64,000 bases of DNA from Marinomonas maritima (GCF_024435075.2 NZ_JAMZEG020000005.1:124001-188000); one strand, 5' to 3'; counted from the first letter of the stretch, positions 19,139-27,231 are shown. Notes: generated by a model from the sequence alone, not told the origin. Made by a program: numbers and translations.

Positions 19139-19587
19139 CTCCAAACGCCGTTATTGTTGATTTAGATGGCACCCTTGCTGAATTTGATCACACCCAAGTT
19201 GCCCATTGGGTATTGGGCGCTGAAAAGCATTGGGACCCATTTTTCGAGCACATGAAACATGCGCCAGTGATCGAAGATGTCTTGCGTTTGGTAAATATTC
19301 TCAAGCAACAAGGTCAACATATTTTAATTTGCAGTGGTCGCCCAGAATCTCATAAGCAACATTCGATTGATTGGATTCAAAAACACAATATACCGTGCGA
19401 TGGTATGTATTTGCGTCCTGATAATGCCGACGCTGTGCCTGATGAAGAAGTCAAAAAAGCCTTGTTAGAGCAAATTCATCGCGATGGTTTTTCGCCTTGG
19501 CTGGTTTTAGATGATCGCGATGCAGTGGTACAAGGCTGGCGTAATTTGGGACTGACTTGCTTACAGTGCGCGCCGGGGGACTTTTAA
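19135..19587 (+). CDS. HAD phosphatase resembling the 3'-phosphatase domain of T4 polynucleotide kinase
   Basis: Stand-alone HAD-type phosphatase of 150 residues. The nucleophile motif is VDLDGTLAEF (Asp9, Asp11), motif II lies in ILICSGRPESHK, and the acidic motif in WLVLDDRDAVVQGWRNLGL. The C-terminal LTCLQCAPGDF closely parallels the end of the T4 Pnkp phosphatase domain as I remember it, and the spacing fits that family. There is no kinase P-loop. It is the last gene of the operon. A 3'-phosphate or similar phosphomonoester substrate is plausible but inferred. Confidence 0.78.
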   Translation: MTPNAVIVDLDGTLAEFDHTQVAHWVLGAEKHWDPFFEHMKHAPVIEDVLRLVNILKQQGQHILICSGRPESHKQHSIDWIQKHNIPCDGMYLRPDNADAVPDEEVKKALLEQIHRDGFSPWLVLDDRDAVVQGWRNLGLTCLQCAPGDF

Positions 19588-19618
19588 CCGCTGCGTGCAA
19601 TGGCGTTTTTGACGTGCT

Positions 19619-19648
19619 AACCTTTCCTAAATTTAAATCGGAAAGGTT
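19619..19648 (+). promoter_or_regulatory. Hairpin covering the ribosome-binding site of the small lipoprotein
   Basis: AACCTTTCC (19619-19627) pairs perfectly with GGAAAGGTT (19640-19648) across a 12-nt A/T-rich loop. The right arm contains the only Shine-Dalgarno-like sequence before the ATG at 19660. It may end the upstream operon, mask translation of the lipoprotein, or both. Confidence 0.45.
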
Positions 19649-19659
19649 CACTTCGTACC

Positions 19660-19857
19660 ATGAAAACTCTACTCGCAATTTTTTTTATTGTGGCGGTGGT
19701 TGGCTGTAGTAAAAAAGAGCTATACGGCAATTTACAATACAGCCATGCCAGTTCGTGTGACCGCTTAAAATCGACCCAATACGATGATTGCATGAGTCAA
19801 TACAATGACTCGTATGAGGACTATACCCAAAAACGCACAGGTACATTTAATAAATAG
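19660..19857 (+). CDS. Small lipoprotein of unknown function
   Basis: A 65-residue protein with a short signal sequence ending in a lipobox (VVGC, Cys at about 17), so the mature lipoprotein is about 49 residues. The tail is polar and rich in Tyr, Asp and Ser with two further Cys residues (SSCDRLKSTQYDDCMSQYNDSY), which could form a disulfide. I do not recognise a family. Signal peptide, lipobox and ribosome-binding site together support a real gene. Confidence 0.65.
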   Translation: MKTLLAIFFIVAVVGCSKKELYGNLQYSHASSCDRLKSTQYDDCMSQYNDSYEDYTQKRTGTFNK

Positions 19858-19958
19858 AATGATGTGCCCCGTGTTTCGTCAAAAACCAACACCTTGTTAG
19901 TGATCATCGTTTGGGAAAGTATGGGTACATTGACGAAAGGTTATGTTGTATGTCTTGG

Positions 19959-20369
19959 CTACATGGATTGTGTGCCTTGGTGAGTCATCGTTGTTCTAGA
20001 AAATCGTGTCCAGTCGCCTGCTTCCATGTAGGGCGCGTTGTCTAAAGATTTGTTGTAAAGGTAAATCCAGCCTCGACCATACGGCGAAAAAATACGTTTT
20101 CGAATGTACATTGAAGTGTCTACCGCATTTGGATCGTAGCCTTCAAGCCGATCAAGTTCTTCTAAAATCTCATCCGATACGTCATACCATTCCACCCGAA
20201 TTCGACCACCGTCGTCATGGGTTGATACAATGCCTGGGAAATCGCCTAAATTGTGCATACGGAAGCCCGTCAACCAGCCAAGACCGATGCGTTTGCATTC
20301 CGAAATTAACGTATGATTGTTTAAACCTTCGCGAAGAGTTCCATATACAGCGACAATGTTGGTGGGCAT
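19959..20369 (-). CDS. Gamma-glutamylcyclotransferase family protein
   Basis: AIG2-like/GGCT-fold protein of about 136 residues. The hallmark VAVYGTLREG binding loop is at the N-terminus, and DEILEELDRLEGYDP, conserved in this family, lies further on. Family members cyclise gamma-glutamyl amines to 5-oxoproline. The start is uncertain: ATG 20367-20369 puts the first strand at the N-terminus, while in-frame ATGs at 20381 and 20426 would add 4 or 19 residues; no strong ribosome-binding site decides. Function beyond the fold is unproven. Confidence 0.8.
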   Translation of the reverse strand: MPTNIVAVYGTLREGLNNHTLISECKRIGLGWLTGFRMHNLGDFPGIVSTHDDGGRIRVEWYDVSDEILEELDRLEGYDPNAVDTSMYIRKRIFSPYGRGWIYLYNKSLDNAPYMEAGDWTRFSRTTMTHQGTQSM

Positions 20370-20526
20370 GTTGAATTCCATCTTATAGCTATCAAAGTGC
20401 ACACGATGGACTTGCTTAGAGTGCATTTCAAGCTCTGTAGAGGGAAATTACATTGCCATGACACAACCTTGATGTATTCATGAAACTACGAGCCCTGAGA
20501 CGCAGTTTTGTAAGCAGATCTGTTCA

Positions 20527-21579
20527 TCAGCAGTGGTTTTTTTCATGGTCGAGTAACCAGCGCTTTCGTTCTAATCCGCCTGCGTATCCGGTTAAACTGC
20601 CGTCTTTGCCAATCACCCGATGGCAAGGAATGACAATGGCAATGCGATTCATACCATTAGCGCGAGCGACAGCTCGAACCGCTTTGGGGTTATTTAAGCG
20701 TGTGGCTTGTTCTTGATAACTTGCGGTTTCGCCATAAGGAATTGTGCCAAGCGCTTGCCAGACGCCATTCTGAAAGTCGGTGCCAGGCGTGTGAAGCGGC
20801 ACGGTGAAATGTTGTCGGTTGCCTAAGAAGTATTCTTCTAACTCTTGTTTGAGTTGCTTCGTATGTGCGTTTTCACCCGCGACAATAGGGGCTTTTAGAC
20901 GACGCTGTAAATCTTCAAATTCGGTTTCTAACATGCGTCGATCAACAAATTCTAGCAAGCAAATACCGTCGTCCGTGGCGCACACAAACATAGGACCAAT
21001 CGGTGTGGTAAGTCGGTCGATTAGAATCACTGGATTCTCCAAATTAAGGGTCGGCGAATGGCCGAGTATTTTTTTAAAAGTGTAACCGAAACCACTCAAA
21101 GAGTCGTAGCCTGAATCCAATGCAGCGTTAGTCGCACTTTTCCCTGTTTTCAATTCCTGAAACGCATAATTAATACGATACATGCGCTGAAAGGTTTGAA
21201 ACGTCATGCCGTAATGTTGATTAAACCAACGTCGAACAAAGATCGGTCGTATGTTGGCTTCTCTTAATTGCTGATCGGTGATTTTTGCTTTGGTGCAGTC
21301 TCGTACCAAATCCATTGCGGCTTTCACTTCATCAGGTGCTTCATGCGCATTCTCTGTTGGACGGCAGACTTTACAAGGACGAAATCCGGCGTCCATTGCG
21401 TCTTTAAAATGAGTATAAAACAGTACGTTCTCACGCTTTGGTTTACGGGCTCGACACGTCGCAATACAAAAAATCGACGTGGTTTTGACGCCGACAAAAA
21501 ACACACCCACGTAACTAGGTTCTCGACTCAACAAGGCTTGATAATAACCGTCGGCTTGCTTCTCATTTGTTATTAACAT
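20527..21579 (-). CDS. ada: Ada: bifunctional methylphosphotriester/O6-methylguanine methyltransferase and regulator
   Basis: Full-length Ada of 350 residues. The N-terminal zinc domain contains Cys38, Cys42, Cys69 and Cys72, one of which accepts methyl from phosphotriesters and turns the protein into an activator. An AraC-type helix-turn-helix follows (about 85-185, RPIFVRRWFNQHYGMTFQTFQRMYR). The C-terminal alkyltransferase domain carries the active site PCHRV with Cys at about 319. It repairs alkylated DNA and activates the adaptive response. It is not in an operon with alkB here; Tag is encoded about 7 kb away. Confidence 0.95.
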   Translation of the reverse strand: MLITNEKQADGYYQALLSREPSYVGVFFVGVKTTSIFCIATCRARKPKRENVLFYTHFKDAMDAGFRPCKVCRPTENAHEAPDEVKAAMDLVRDCTKAKITDQQLREANIRPIFVRRWFNQHYGMTFQTFQRMYRINYAFQELKTGKSATNAALDSGYDSLSGFGYTFKKILGHSPTLNLENPVILIDRLTTPIGPMFVCATDDGICLLEFVDRRMLETEFEDLQRRLKAPIVAGENAHTKQLKQELEEYFLGNRQHFTVPLHTPGTDFQNGVWQALGTIPYGETASYQEQATRLNNPKAVRAVARANGMNRIAIVIPCHRVIGKDGSLTGYAGGLERKRWLLDHEKNHC

Positions 21580-21808
21580 GTTTTTGTCCGTTGCTGGTTA
21601 TCAGTTTAAATGCCACTGAGTCAGGTTAGCGTGATTTACTTGTTCGCAACAACCGAAAACTGGACGAGCATTTTTAATTTTCTATCGAAGAGCATGTTTA
21701 GTTAAATAGCGTGAAGAATCCTTTGTCACTCTGTCTGATACTCCTTATTATTCGTTCTCTCTTTTGATACTTTTCTGACTCGCATACGGGTCTTTTTAGG
21801 ACGATGTT

Positions 21809-22570
21809 ATGGATTACAGTCTATTTACCATTTCACTTTTGATTGGAACGGGGTTTATTGCTGGCATTATAAATACACTGGCGGGTGGCGGTTCTAATTT
21901 AACGTTACCGGCGTTAATGGTCATGGGCATGCCTGCCGACATCGCCAATGCGACCAATCGCGTTGGCGTGTTCTTACAGAATGTCACCGCCACATTTGGT
22001 TTTCGCCAAGCCAAAAAGCTCGACACTGCGGACATCATGCCGGTGATGATTCCGTCTTTATTGGGTGGCGTGGTCGGTGCGTTTGCCGCGAGTTACGCAC
22101 CCGAAACATGGCTTAAGCCGCTGTTGCTAAGCGCGATGATCGGCATGACGTTAATTATGATCATTCGTCCTACCTTAATCGCTCCGCCAGAAGGCACTGT
22201 ACCTTTTAAAGTAAGTGAAAAGCCGAGCGCGTGGATCGCTCTGTTTATTGCCGGTATTTACGGTGGATTTGTCCAAGCGGGGGTGGGTTTTATTTTAATT
22301 GCAGCGCTAGCAGGCACATTGCGCTACGACCTTGTTCGCACCAATGCGTTAAAAATGGTCTGTACACTGGGCTTCACTGCACTGGCGTTGGGGGTGTTTA
22401 TCTGGAATGACCAAATCCTCTGGATTCCCGGTTTAATACTCGCTTCTGGCACCATGTTAGGTTCTTATCTTGCGGTAAAAATGGCGATTAAAGCCAACCC
22501 AAATCACCTCAAATGGTTCCTTTTCATCATGACGGTGTGTGGCAGTGCCGCGGCGTTATTGAGTGATTGA
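21809..22570 (+). CDS. TauE/SafE family membrane exporter
   Basis: Integral membrane protein of 253 residues with about eight spans. The glycine-rich repeat GIINTLAGGGSNLTLPAL near residue 19-36 and GGFVQAGVGFILIAALAG near 151-168 form the pseudo-twofold TauE/SafE signature. Members are associated with sulfite, sulfoacetate or other organic anion export; the substrate cannot be read from sequence. AGGA precedes the ATG. paiB follows 34 bp later. Confidence 0.85.
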   Translation: MDYSLFTISLLIGTGFIAGIINTLAGGGSNLTLPALMVMGMPADIANATNRVGVFLQNVTATFGFRQAKKLDTADIMPVMIPSLLGGVVGAFAASYAPETWLKPLLLSAMIGMTLIMIIRPTLIAPPEGTVPFKVSEKPSAWIALFIAGIYGGFVQAGVGFILIAALAGTLRYDLVRTNALKMVCTLGFTALALGVFIWNDQILWIPGLILASGTMLGSYLAVKMAIKANPNHLKWFLFIMTVCGSAAALLSD

Positions 22571-22603
22571 CTATTTGTATTCTGAATAAAGGATAAGCCA
22601 TCA

Positions 22604-23224
22604 ATGTACGCACCAAAACATTTCGAAGTGAAGGATCAAGCTGAGTTGCTTGAATTTATTAACGCATTTCCTTTCGCTTCCCTAGTGACCAATGGCACAG
22701 AGGGCTTAAACGCCGATCATATACCTATGAGGGTTCACGTCGATGCTGACAGCAAAGTGTTCCTACAGGGACACATCGCCAAAGCAAATACACTTTGGCA
22801 AAAAGTCGCGAACAAAGCCGATGTGTTGGTCATATTCCAAGGTGAGAATGCCTATATCTCACCCAACTGGTACCCATCGAAACAACGTGATGGCAAAGCC
22901 GTCCCTACGTGGAACTATCAAGCTGTTCATGTCAAAGGCTCAATCGAATTCATTCATGACGTTGAGTGGAAACTGGCACTGTTAGAAAAACTCACCAACA
23001 TACATGAGCAAACCCAGTCTGCCCCTTGGTCAATGTCCGATGCACCACAGGAATACATAGATAGACTGCAAGCTGCTGTTGTTGGAGTAGAAATAGAAGT
23101 GACGGACATACAAGGTAAATTCAAACTCAGCCAAAACCAAAGTGATGAGAATAAAAGTGGTGTACGAGAGGGTTTAACCACAACAAAGCATTCTATGGCG
23201 GAGCTGATTCAAAAGGTTAATTAA
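22604..23224 (+). CDS. PaiB-like FMN-binding split-barrel protein
   Basis: Protein of 206 residues of the PaiB family, annotated as FMN-binding negative transcriptional regulator. Diagnostic blocks are the MYAPKHFEV start, FPFASLVTNG near 23-32, NADHIPM, and AYISPNWYPSKQ with VPTWNYQAVHVKG at about 84-113. In Bacillus PaiB lowers expression of protease and sporulation genes, but a direct regulatory role here is not established; it could be a flavin-dependent oxidoreductase. AAGGAT precedes the start. Confidence 0.87.
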   Translation: MYAPKHFEVKDQAELLEFINAFPFASLVTNGTEGLNADHIPMRVHVDADSKVFLQGHIAKANTLWQKVANKADVLVIFQGENAYISPNWYPSKQRDGKAVPTWNYQAVHVKGSIEFIHDVEWKLALLEKLTNIHEQTQSAPWSMSDAPQEYIDRLQAAVVGVEIEVTDIQGKFKLSQNQSDENKSGVREGLTTTKHSMAELIQKVN

Positions 23225-23700
23225 TTTTATCTCTGTCCATTATCTAAGGCTACTTTTCAATGCTAAAGGCGGCATTTTACAAGGCGCAGTCAGCTCTATT
23301 TTGTATCTCTCATTGAAGTCAATTCATTTATCTTGTCTATGTTGAAAGGCCGCTAGGTTCAGGGATAAATAAAAAAATGCACATTTTTTGCTTATTTTTA
23401 TAAAAAAGGGCATATTACGAGAGTGGTTGAATCAAATTGGTGCAACCAGCTAAAGGTTTGATTTTAAGTGCATGATTCAAATCGTATTTTTATGTCCGGC
23501 ATCATTTCTTATACATAGATACCCTAAGGATATTTTATAGAATAAATAGTAAGTAGCTCGATCACTTTTTATTCTATAAAACTTCCAATTATCTATGACG
23601 CCTTTTAGGCGCTGTCGAAAGTCATCACCATGCAGCAGCTTTAAAAAGATATCAAAAAATACATGTATGGAAAATACTTACTATTACATTAGGAGAGAAA
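23225..23700. other. Upstream region of the Na+/alanine symporter with a long inverted repeat
   Basis: No gene is seen in these 476 bp. A perfect 14-bp A/T-rich inverted repeat (TTTTATAGAATAAA at 23533-23546 and its complement at 23568-23581, 21 nt apart) could form a hairpin or two operator half-sites. TTAGGAGAGAAA just before 23701 is a strong ribosome-binding site. No riboswitch consensus was recognised. Confidence 0.45.
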
Positions 23701-25245
23701 ATGAAATTAATAAGAGAATTTTTTTTAGGCTGTTTAGTCGCCTTTAGTACAAGTGCTTTTGCTGAAGAAGCAAGCTCGTTTAAGCAAAGCATTGCTTCAT
23801 TCAGTGAAAGTGTCGACGGATTTTTTAACGATTATACTGGTTGGTTTGTCGGTTTAATTTTTAAAAGCGTACCAATTGGTGAGGTGGGCTTTCCAATCAT
23901 TGTTGGTTGGTTATTGCTAGCCGCTCTGATCTTTACTCTTTACTTTGGCTTTGTTCAGTTTAAACGTGCTGGCATGGCGATTGATATCGTAAAGGGCAAA
24001 TACACTGACCCTAATGCTAAAGAAGACGGTGAAGTATCCCACTTCCAAGCGTTAACAACGGCGCTGTCAGGTACGGTTGGTCTTGGTAATATTGCCGGTG
24101 TTGGTGCAGCGTTGGCTATTGGTGGACCGGGTGCGACTTTCTGGATGATCGTATGTGGTCTTCTAGGTATGGCATCTAAGTTTTGTGAGTGTACTTTAGG
24201 TGTGAAATACAGAACGGTTTTACCATCAGGTGTTATCTCTGGTGGTCCAATGTATTACTTAAGCCAAGGTCTTGCTGAAAAAGGCTTAGGCGGTTTAGGT
24301 AAAGTATTGGCCATTGGTTTTGCGCTAATGTGTATTCTAGGCGCGTTAGGTGGCGGTAACATGTTCCAAGCTAACCAAGCTCACGCCATGCTTACTTACG
24401 CTTTTGATGTTCCAAGCGAATACGGCGTTATTACAGGTCTTGTACTTGCTGCTTTAGTATTCTCGGTTATCGTTGGTGGTATGCCATCAATTGCATCGGT
24501 AACAGAGCGAATTGTTCCGTGGATGGCGGGTTTGTATATAGGTATGGCGATCATTGTCATTCTTGCGAATATTAGCCAAGTTGGCGCTGCATTCAGTGCT
24601 ATTTTTGAAGGTGCATTTACCGGTGCTGGTGTTGCTGGTGGTTTTATTGGTGCATTGATTCAAGGTTTGAAACGAGCAACATTCTCGAATGAAGCCGGTG
24701 TTGGTTCAGCAGCGATTGCTCACTCTGCGGTTAAAACAAAAGAGCCTATTACGGAAGGTCTAGTATCATTGTTAGAGCCGTTCATCGATACGGTTGTGAT
24801 TTGTACAATGACCGCTTTGGTTATCACAATTGCAGGCTTGAACGTGGGTCCATTCGATGGCAGCGGTTTAACAGGTGTAACTCTGACCGCAGCATCATTT
24901 ACTGAAACAGCTGGCGTATTTAAGTACTTACTAGCGTTAGCGGTTGTGATGTTTGCATTCTCTACGATGATTTCTTGGTCATACTACGGATTGAAAGCAT
25001 GGACTTACTTGTTCGGTGAAGGTAAGAAAATCGAATTGGTCTTTAAACTGATGTTCTGTGTTTTTGTTGTTATTGGTGCCACTATCCAGTTTGGTGCGGT
25101 TATCGACTTCTCTGATGCGGCTATCTTCGCAATGTCTATTTTTAACATTATCGGCTTATACTTCTTGATGCCTATTGTTAAGAAAGAATTGGCATCGTTT
25201 ATTGCTCGCGTGAAGTCTGGTGAGATCAAAACGTACGAGAAATAA
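23701..25245 (+). CDS. Sodium:alanine/glycine symporter, AgcS family
   Basis: Secondary transporter of 514 residues, somewhat long because of an N-terminal signal-like segment (MKLIREFFLGCLVAFSTSAFA) and a short extracytoplasmic stretch. The AgcS signature LSGTVGLGNIAGVGAALAIGGPGA is at about 121-144, with conserved FSNEAGVGSAAIAHS near 330. It takes up alanine, glycine or both with sodium. It stands alone with a strong ribosome-binding site and its own terminator. Confidence 0.92.
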   Translation: MKLIREFFLGCLVAFSTSAFAEEASSFKQSIASFSESVDGFFNDYTGWFVGLIFKSVPIGEVGFPIIVGWLLLAALIFTLYFGFVQFKRAGMAIDIVKGKYTDPNAKEDGEVSHFQALTTALSGTVGLGNIAGVGAALAIGGPGATFWMIVCGLLGMASKFCECTLGVKYRTVLPSGVISGGPMYYLSQGLAEKGLGGLGKVLAIGFALMCILGALGGGNMFQANQAHAMLTYAFDVPSEYGVITGLVLAALVFSVIVGGMPSIASVTERIVPWMAGLYIGMAIIVILANISQVGAAFSAIFEGAFTGAGVAGGFIGALIQGLKRATFSNEAGVGSAAIAHSAVKTKEPITEGLVSLLEPFIDTVVICTMTALVITIAGLNVGPFDGSGLTGVTLTAASFTETAGVFKYLLALAVVMFAFSTMISWSYYGLKAWTYLFGEGKKIELVFKLMFCVFVVIGATIQFGAVIDFSDAAIFAMSIFNIIGLYFLMPIVKKELASFIARVKSGEIKTYEK

Positions 25246-25261
25246 TCACGGTATAAACGTT

Positions 25262-25317
25262 ATTAAGTAATCAAGTAATCAAGTAATTAAGTAATTAAGT
25301 AATTAAGTAATTAAGTA
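25262..25317. repeat. Seven tandem copies of an 8-bp repeat
   Basis: The unit ATTAAGTA (two copies read ATCAAGTA) is repeated seven times without gaps between the symporter stop and its terminator. It is non-coding. An 8-bp period is prone to copy-number change by slippage. Confidence 0.9.
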
Positions 25318-25321
25318 TTAT

Positions 25322-25347
25322 AAAAGCCCACTACCGTGGGTTTTTTT
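25322..25347 (+). terminator. Terminator of the symporter gene
   Basis: CCCAC (25327-25331) pairs with GTGGG (25336-25340) around a TACC loop, flanked by A4G on the left and seven Ts on the right. Confidence 0.85.
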
Positions 25348-25405
25348 ATACGTTAGTTTCATCATTAAAAAGTGTCATTAATATATCTGCACGATAGAGA
25401 AAAAT

Positions 25406-25972
25406 ATGAACGAAAATGATTCTTGTGTTGTTAATCTAGAGCGAAGCATTCTTAAGGATGGACCTGATTTTCTATCGCACAAACTCTTTATCTATAACGA
25501 TACTGTCTACATAAGGCCAACACTCATCGCGATGTCGTTTTGTGTCATATATATTGTAGTGGGGTGTTTTTTAATGGGGCTTTCACTATACATTTTTGGG
25601 TTTTCAACGAAATACGACCTTGTCATTTTTTTAGGTGGCTTTGGTATTGCGATTACAACGTTTGGATTTTCCCTTATTAGACCTTTCCTGCGTCACTCCA
25701 GCTTTAATAAGCGATTAGGTATCTTTAATAACCATAAAGATCATAATGTTCAGTTACAGAACATTGTTTCCTTTCAAATAAACAACAAAATTATTAAACG
25801 TAAGCATGGGCTAAATTACCCTTGTTATGAACTGAACTTACTGACTCAACATGGTCGCAGAATTAACATCCTGAACCATAATGACCTACAGCAAATAGAG
25901 CATGACGCCTCGTTATTAGAAGCGTTTTTACATATTGAGGTCAGAGACTACTGCAAGGAAATTATTCTATAA
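25406..25972 (+). CDS. Hypothetical membrane protein with two predicted spans
   Basis: A 188-residue protein I do not recognise. Two hydrophobic segments (about 47-70 and 75-98) are followed by a polar C-terminal half rich in Asn, His and Lys (LGIFNNHKDHNVQLQNIVSFQINNK). That layout resembles small membrane proteins with a PH-like cytoplasmic domain, but this is a guess. A terminator follows at once. Codon use looks coding; the ribosome-binding site is weak. Confidence 0.6.
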   Translation: MNENDSCVVNLERSILKDGPDFLSHKLFIYNDTVYIRPTLIAMSFCVIYIVVGCFLMGLSLYIFGFSTKYDLVIFLGGFGIAITTFGFSLIRPFLRHSSFNKRLGIFNNHKDHNVQLQNIVSFQINNKIIKRKHGLNYPCYELNLLTQHGRRINILNHNDLQQIEHDASLLEAFLHIEVRDYCKEIIL

Positions 25973-25978
25973 GAATAG

Positions 25979-26001
25979 AAGGCTAGCCATCGGCCTTTTT
26001 T
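25979..26001 (+). terminator. Terminator after the hypothetical membrane protein
   Basis: AAGGC (25979-25983) pairs with GCCTT (25993-25997) and runs into a T tract; it begins 7 bp after the stop codon. Confidence 0.7.
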
Positions 26002-26356
26002 GAATCAAAGTGATGATCTACTAGAATATTTTAAGTTAATATCAGTAAAGACCAATATAATAAAGAATATACAGGTCTTTGATCTGCTTTTAGTCTTTAA
26101 ATAAATCAAGTGTTTCCGGCATGTACGCCTTCACAAATAAAGATCCAAATGTAGTTAGTTGTGTGGTTTGAATAAGGTTTTCAGTTTTTATTAATGTGTC
26201 ATACCCAAATCACGCGACACTTTTTCTACAAAACCCGCGCATTTGACTGTTTCACGGAAAGCGTATCTCGTCCGATTTTTTGGTATCGATGTGTATTGCT
26301 AAAAGGCTTGAACCTATATCGAGTGATATTTTCTGATTTTTAAGGTCGTTTATTTT
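26002..26356. other. Gap upstream of the toxin-antitoxin pair
   Basis: AT-rich sequence that should carry the antitoxin promoter near 26280-26350. A minus-strand stretch at about 26190-26275 can be read as 27 residues before a stop, but no gene could be supported. Confidence 0.35.
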
Positions 26357-26614
26357 ATGAAAACTGAGCTAGTAACAACCCTTAAAAGGCAGGCGACCAA
26401 AATCTTAGCGGATCTTCATCAAACGAAAGAGCCCGTGCTGATTACAGAACATGGTCAGCCATCAGCCTATCTTCTTGATGTTTCAGATTATGAATTTATG
26501 CTTGAGCGCATGAAAATATTAGAAGGCATAGTCCGCGGGGAAGCAACGATACAGGATGGACGAACGCTTTCTAATGATGACGCTAAGGAGAGAATGTCTA
26601 AATGGCTCAAGTAA
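26357..26614 (+). CDS. Type II antitoxin, Phd/YefM family
   Basis: An 85-residue antitoxin. The N-terminal Phd/YefM DNA-binding fold is visible in MKTELVTTLKRQATKILADLHQTKEPVLITEHGQPSAYLLDVSDYEFM, in particular the EPVLITEHGQPSAYL core; the C-terminal helix after about residue 55 should wrap the toxin. It probably represses its own promoter together with the toxin. Its stop overlaps the expected toxin start, the standard coupled order. Confidence 0.9.
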   Translation: MKTELVTTLKRQATKILADLHQTKEPVLITEHGQPSAYLLDVSDYEFMLERMKILEGIVRGEATIQDGRTLSNDDAKERMSKWLK

Positions 26615-26906
26615 CATGGACGCAGCCCTTGAGAACGTAAACGAACTAGCCGAATACATTGCACTATCTAACCCACAGGCGGCTAGAGCACTTGTGAAAA
26701 ATATTTTTGCGACTGTTGATAGGCTGGATGTATTCCCTTTGTCAGGCCGTATTCCAGAAGAACTTAACGAATTCAACTATCGGGAAGTCATTGTTAATCC
26801 CTGTAGAGTTTTCTATAAAATTCAAAATGATGACGTTTATATTTTGTACGTACTGCGTCAGGAAAGAGACGTCCGGCGTTATATCATTGAATTGAGTAAA
26901 AACTGA
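26602..26906 (+). pseudogene. RelE/ParE family toxin, probably frameshifted near its N-terminus
   Basis: The expected start is ATG 26602: it overlaps the antitoxin stop, has AAGGAG at suitable distance, and gives MAQVTWTQP, the usual first strand of these toxins. That frame stops at 26638-26640. The rest of the toxin (ALENVNELAEYIALSNPQAARALVKNIFATVDRLDVFP to YVLRQERDVRRYI) is in another frame from about 26625. Restoring one base near 26626-26628 would rejoin them. ATG 26616 in the second frame could still give a 96-residue form without the first strand, but it lacks a well-placed ribosome-binding site. Confidence 0.72.
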
Positions 26907-26912
26907 TGCCCT

Positions 26913-26999
26913 ATGGAAATTCGACAGTTTAAAACTGCTGATGCAAAAGCCATTACCAATCTTTTCCACGGTTCAGTGCATTCAATTCTTGGTGTTTGA
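26913..26999 (+). pseudogene. GNAT acetyltransferase N-terminal relic
   Basis: An open stretch of 28 codons (MEIRQFKTADAKAITNLFHGSVHSI) matches the first strand and helix of GNAT N-acetyltransferases, then stops at TGA 26997. Nothing downstream continues the fold in any frame I checked. It begins 7 bp after the toxin stop, the position of a former third gene. Confidence 0.55.
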
Positions 27000-27231
27000 C
27001 GTGTGAACGAAGACCATGCAGATCTACATTGGCGATTTTCGCCGCATCGGTGCCTTTTAATTAGTAACCCTGTCTCTTTCAAAACACGCTACTTCGTACT
27101 CGGGCTAATGTCTGGGTTATCGTGCATTGCTGTGACCAGCAACAAACGACGTTCAGGCCAGAAAATGTTTCGATTCAATGATTGGCTTTTCACAGTGTGA
27201 GTGCGAAAAATGGCGGTCTTACATAAGGGGA
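27000..27231. other. Degenerate non-coding stretch
   Basis: A 65-codon open frame at 27003-27200 has no ribosome-binding site and no recognisable motif, so I treat this stretch as decayed sequence next to the GNAT relic. Confidence 0.35.

Noticed and set aside
23225..23700. Possible glycine riboswitch upstream of the alanine/glycine symporter.
   Set aside because: I looked for the conserved aptamer blocks and did not find them.
26190..26275. Minus-strand reading of 27 residues (RYAFRETVKCAGFVEKVSRDLGMTH) that vaguely recalls an IS3-type OrfA helix-turn-helix.
   Set aside because: Too short and too divergent, and there are no terminal repeats or further transposase sequence nearby.
27003..27200. 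Plus-strand open frame of 65 codons after the GNAT relic.
   Set aside because: No ribosome-binding site, no recognisable motif, and it sits in degenerate sequence.
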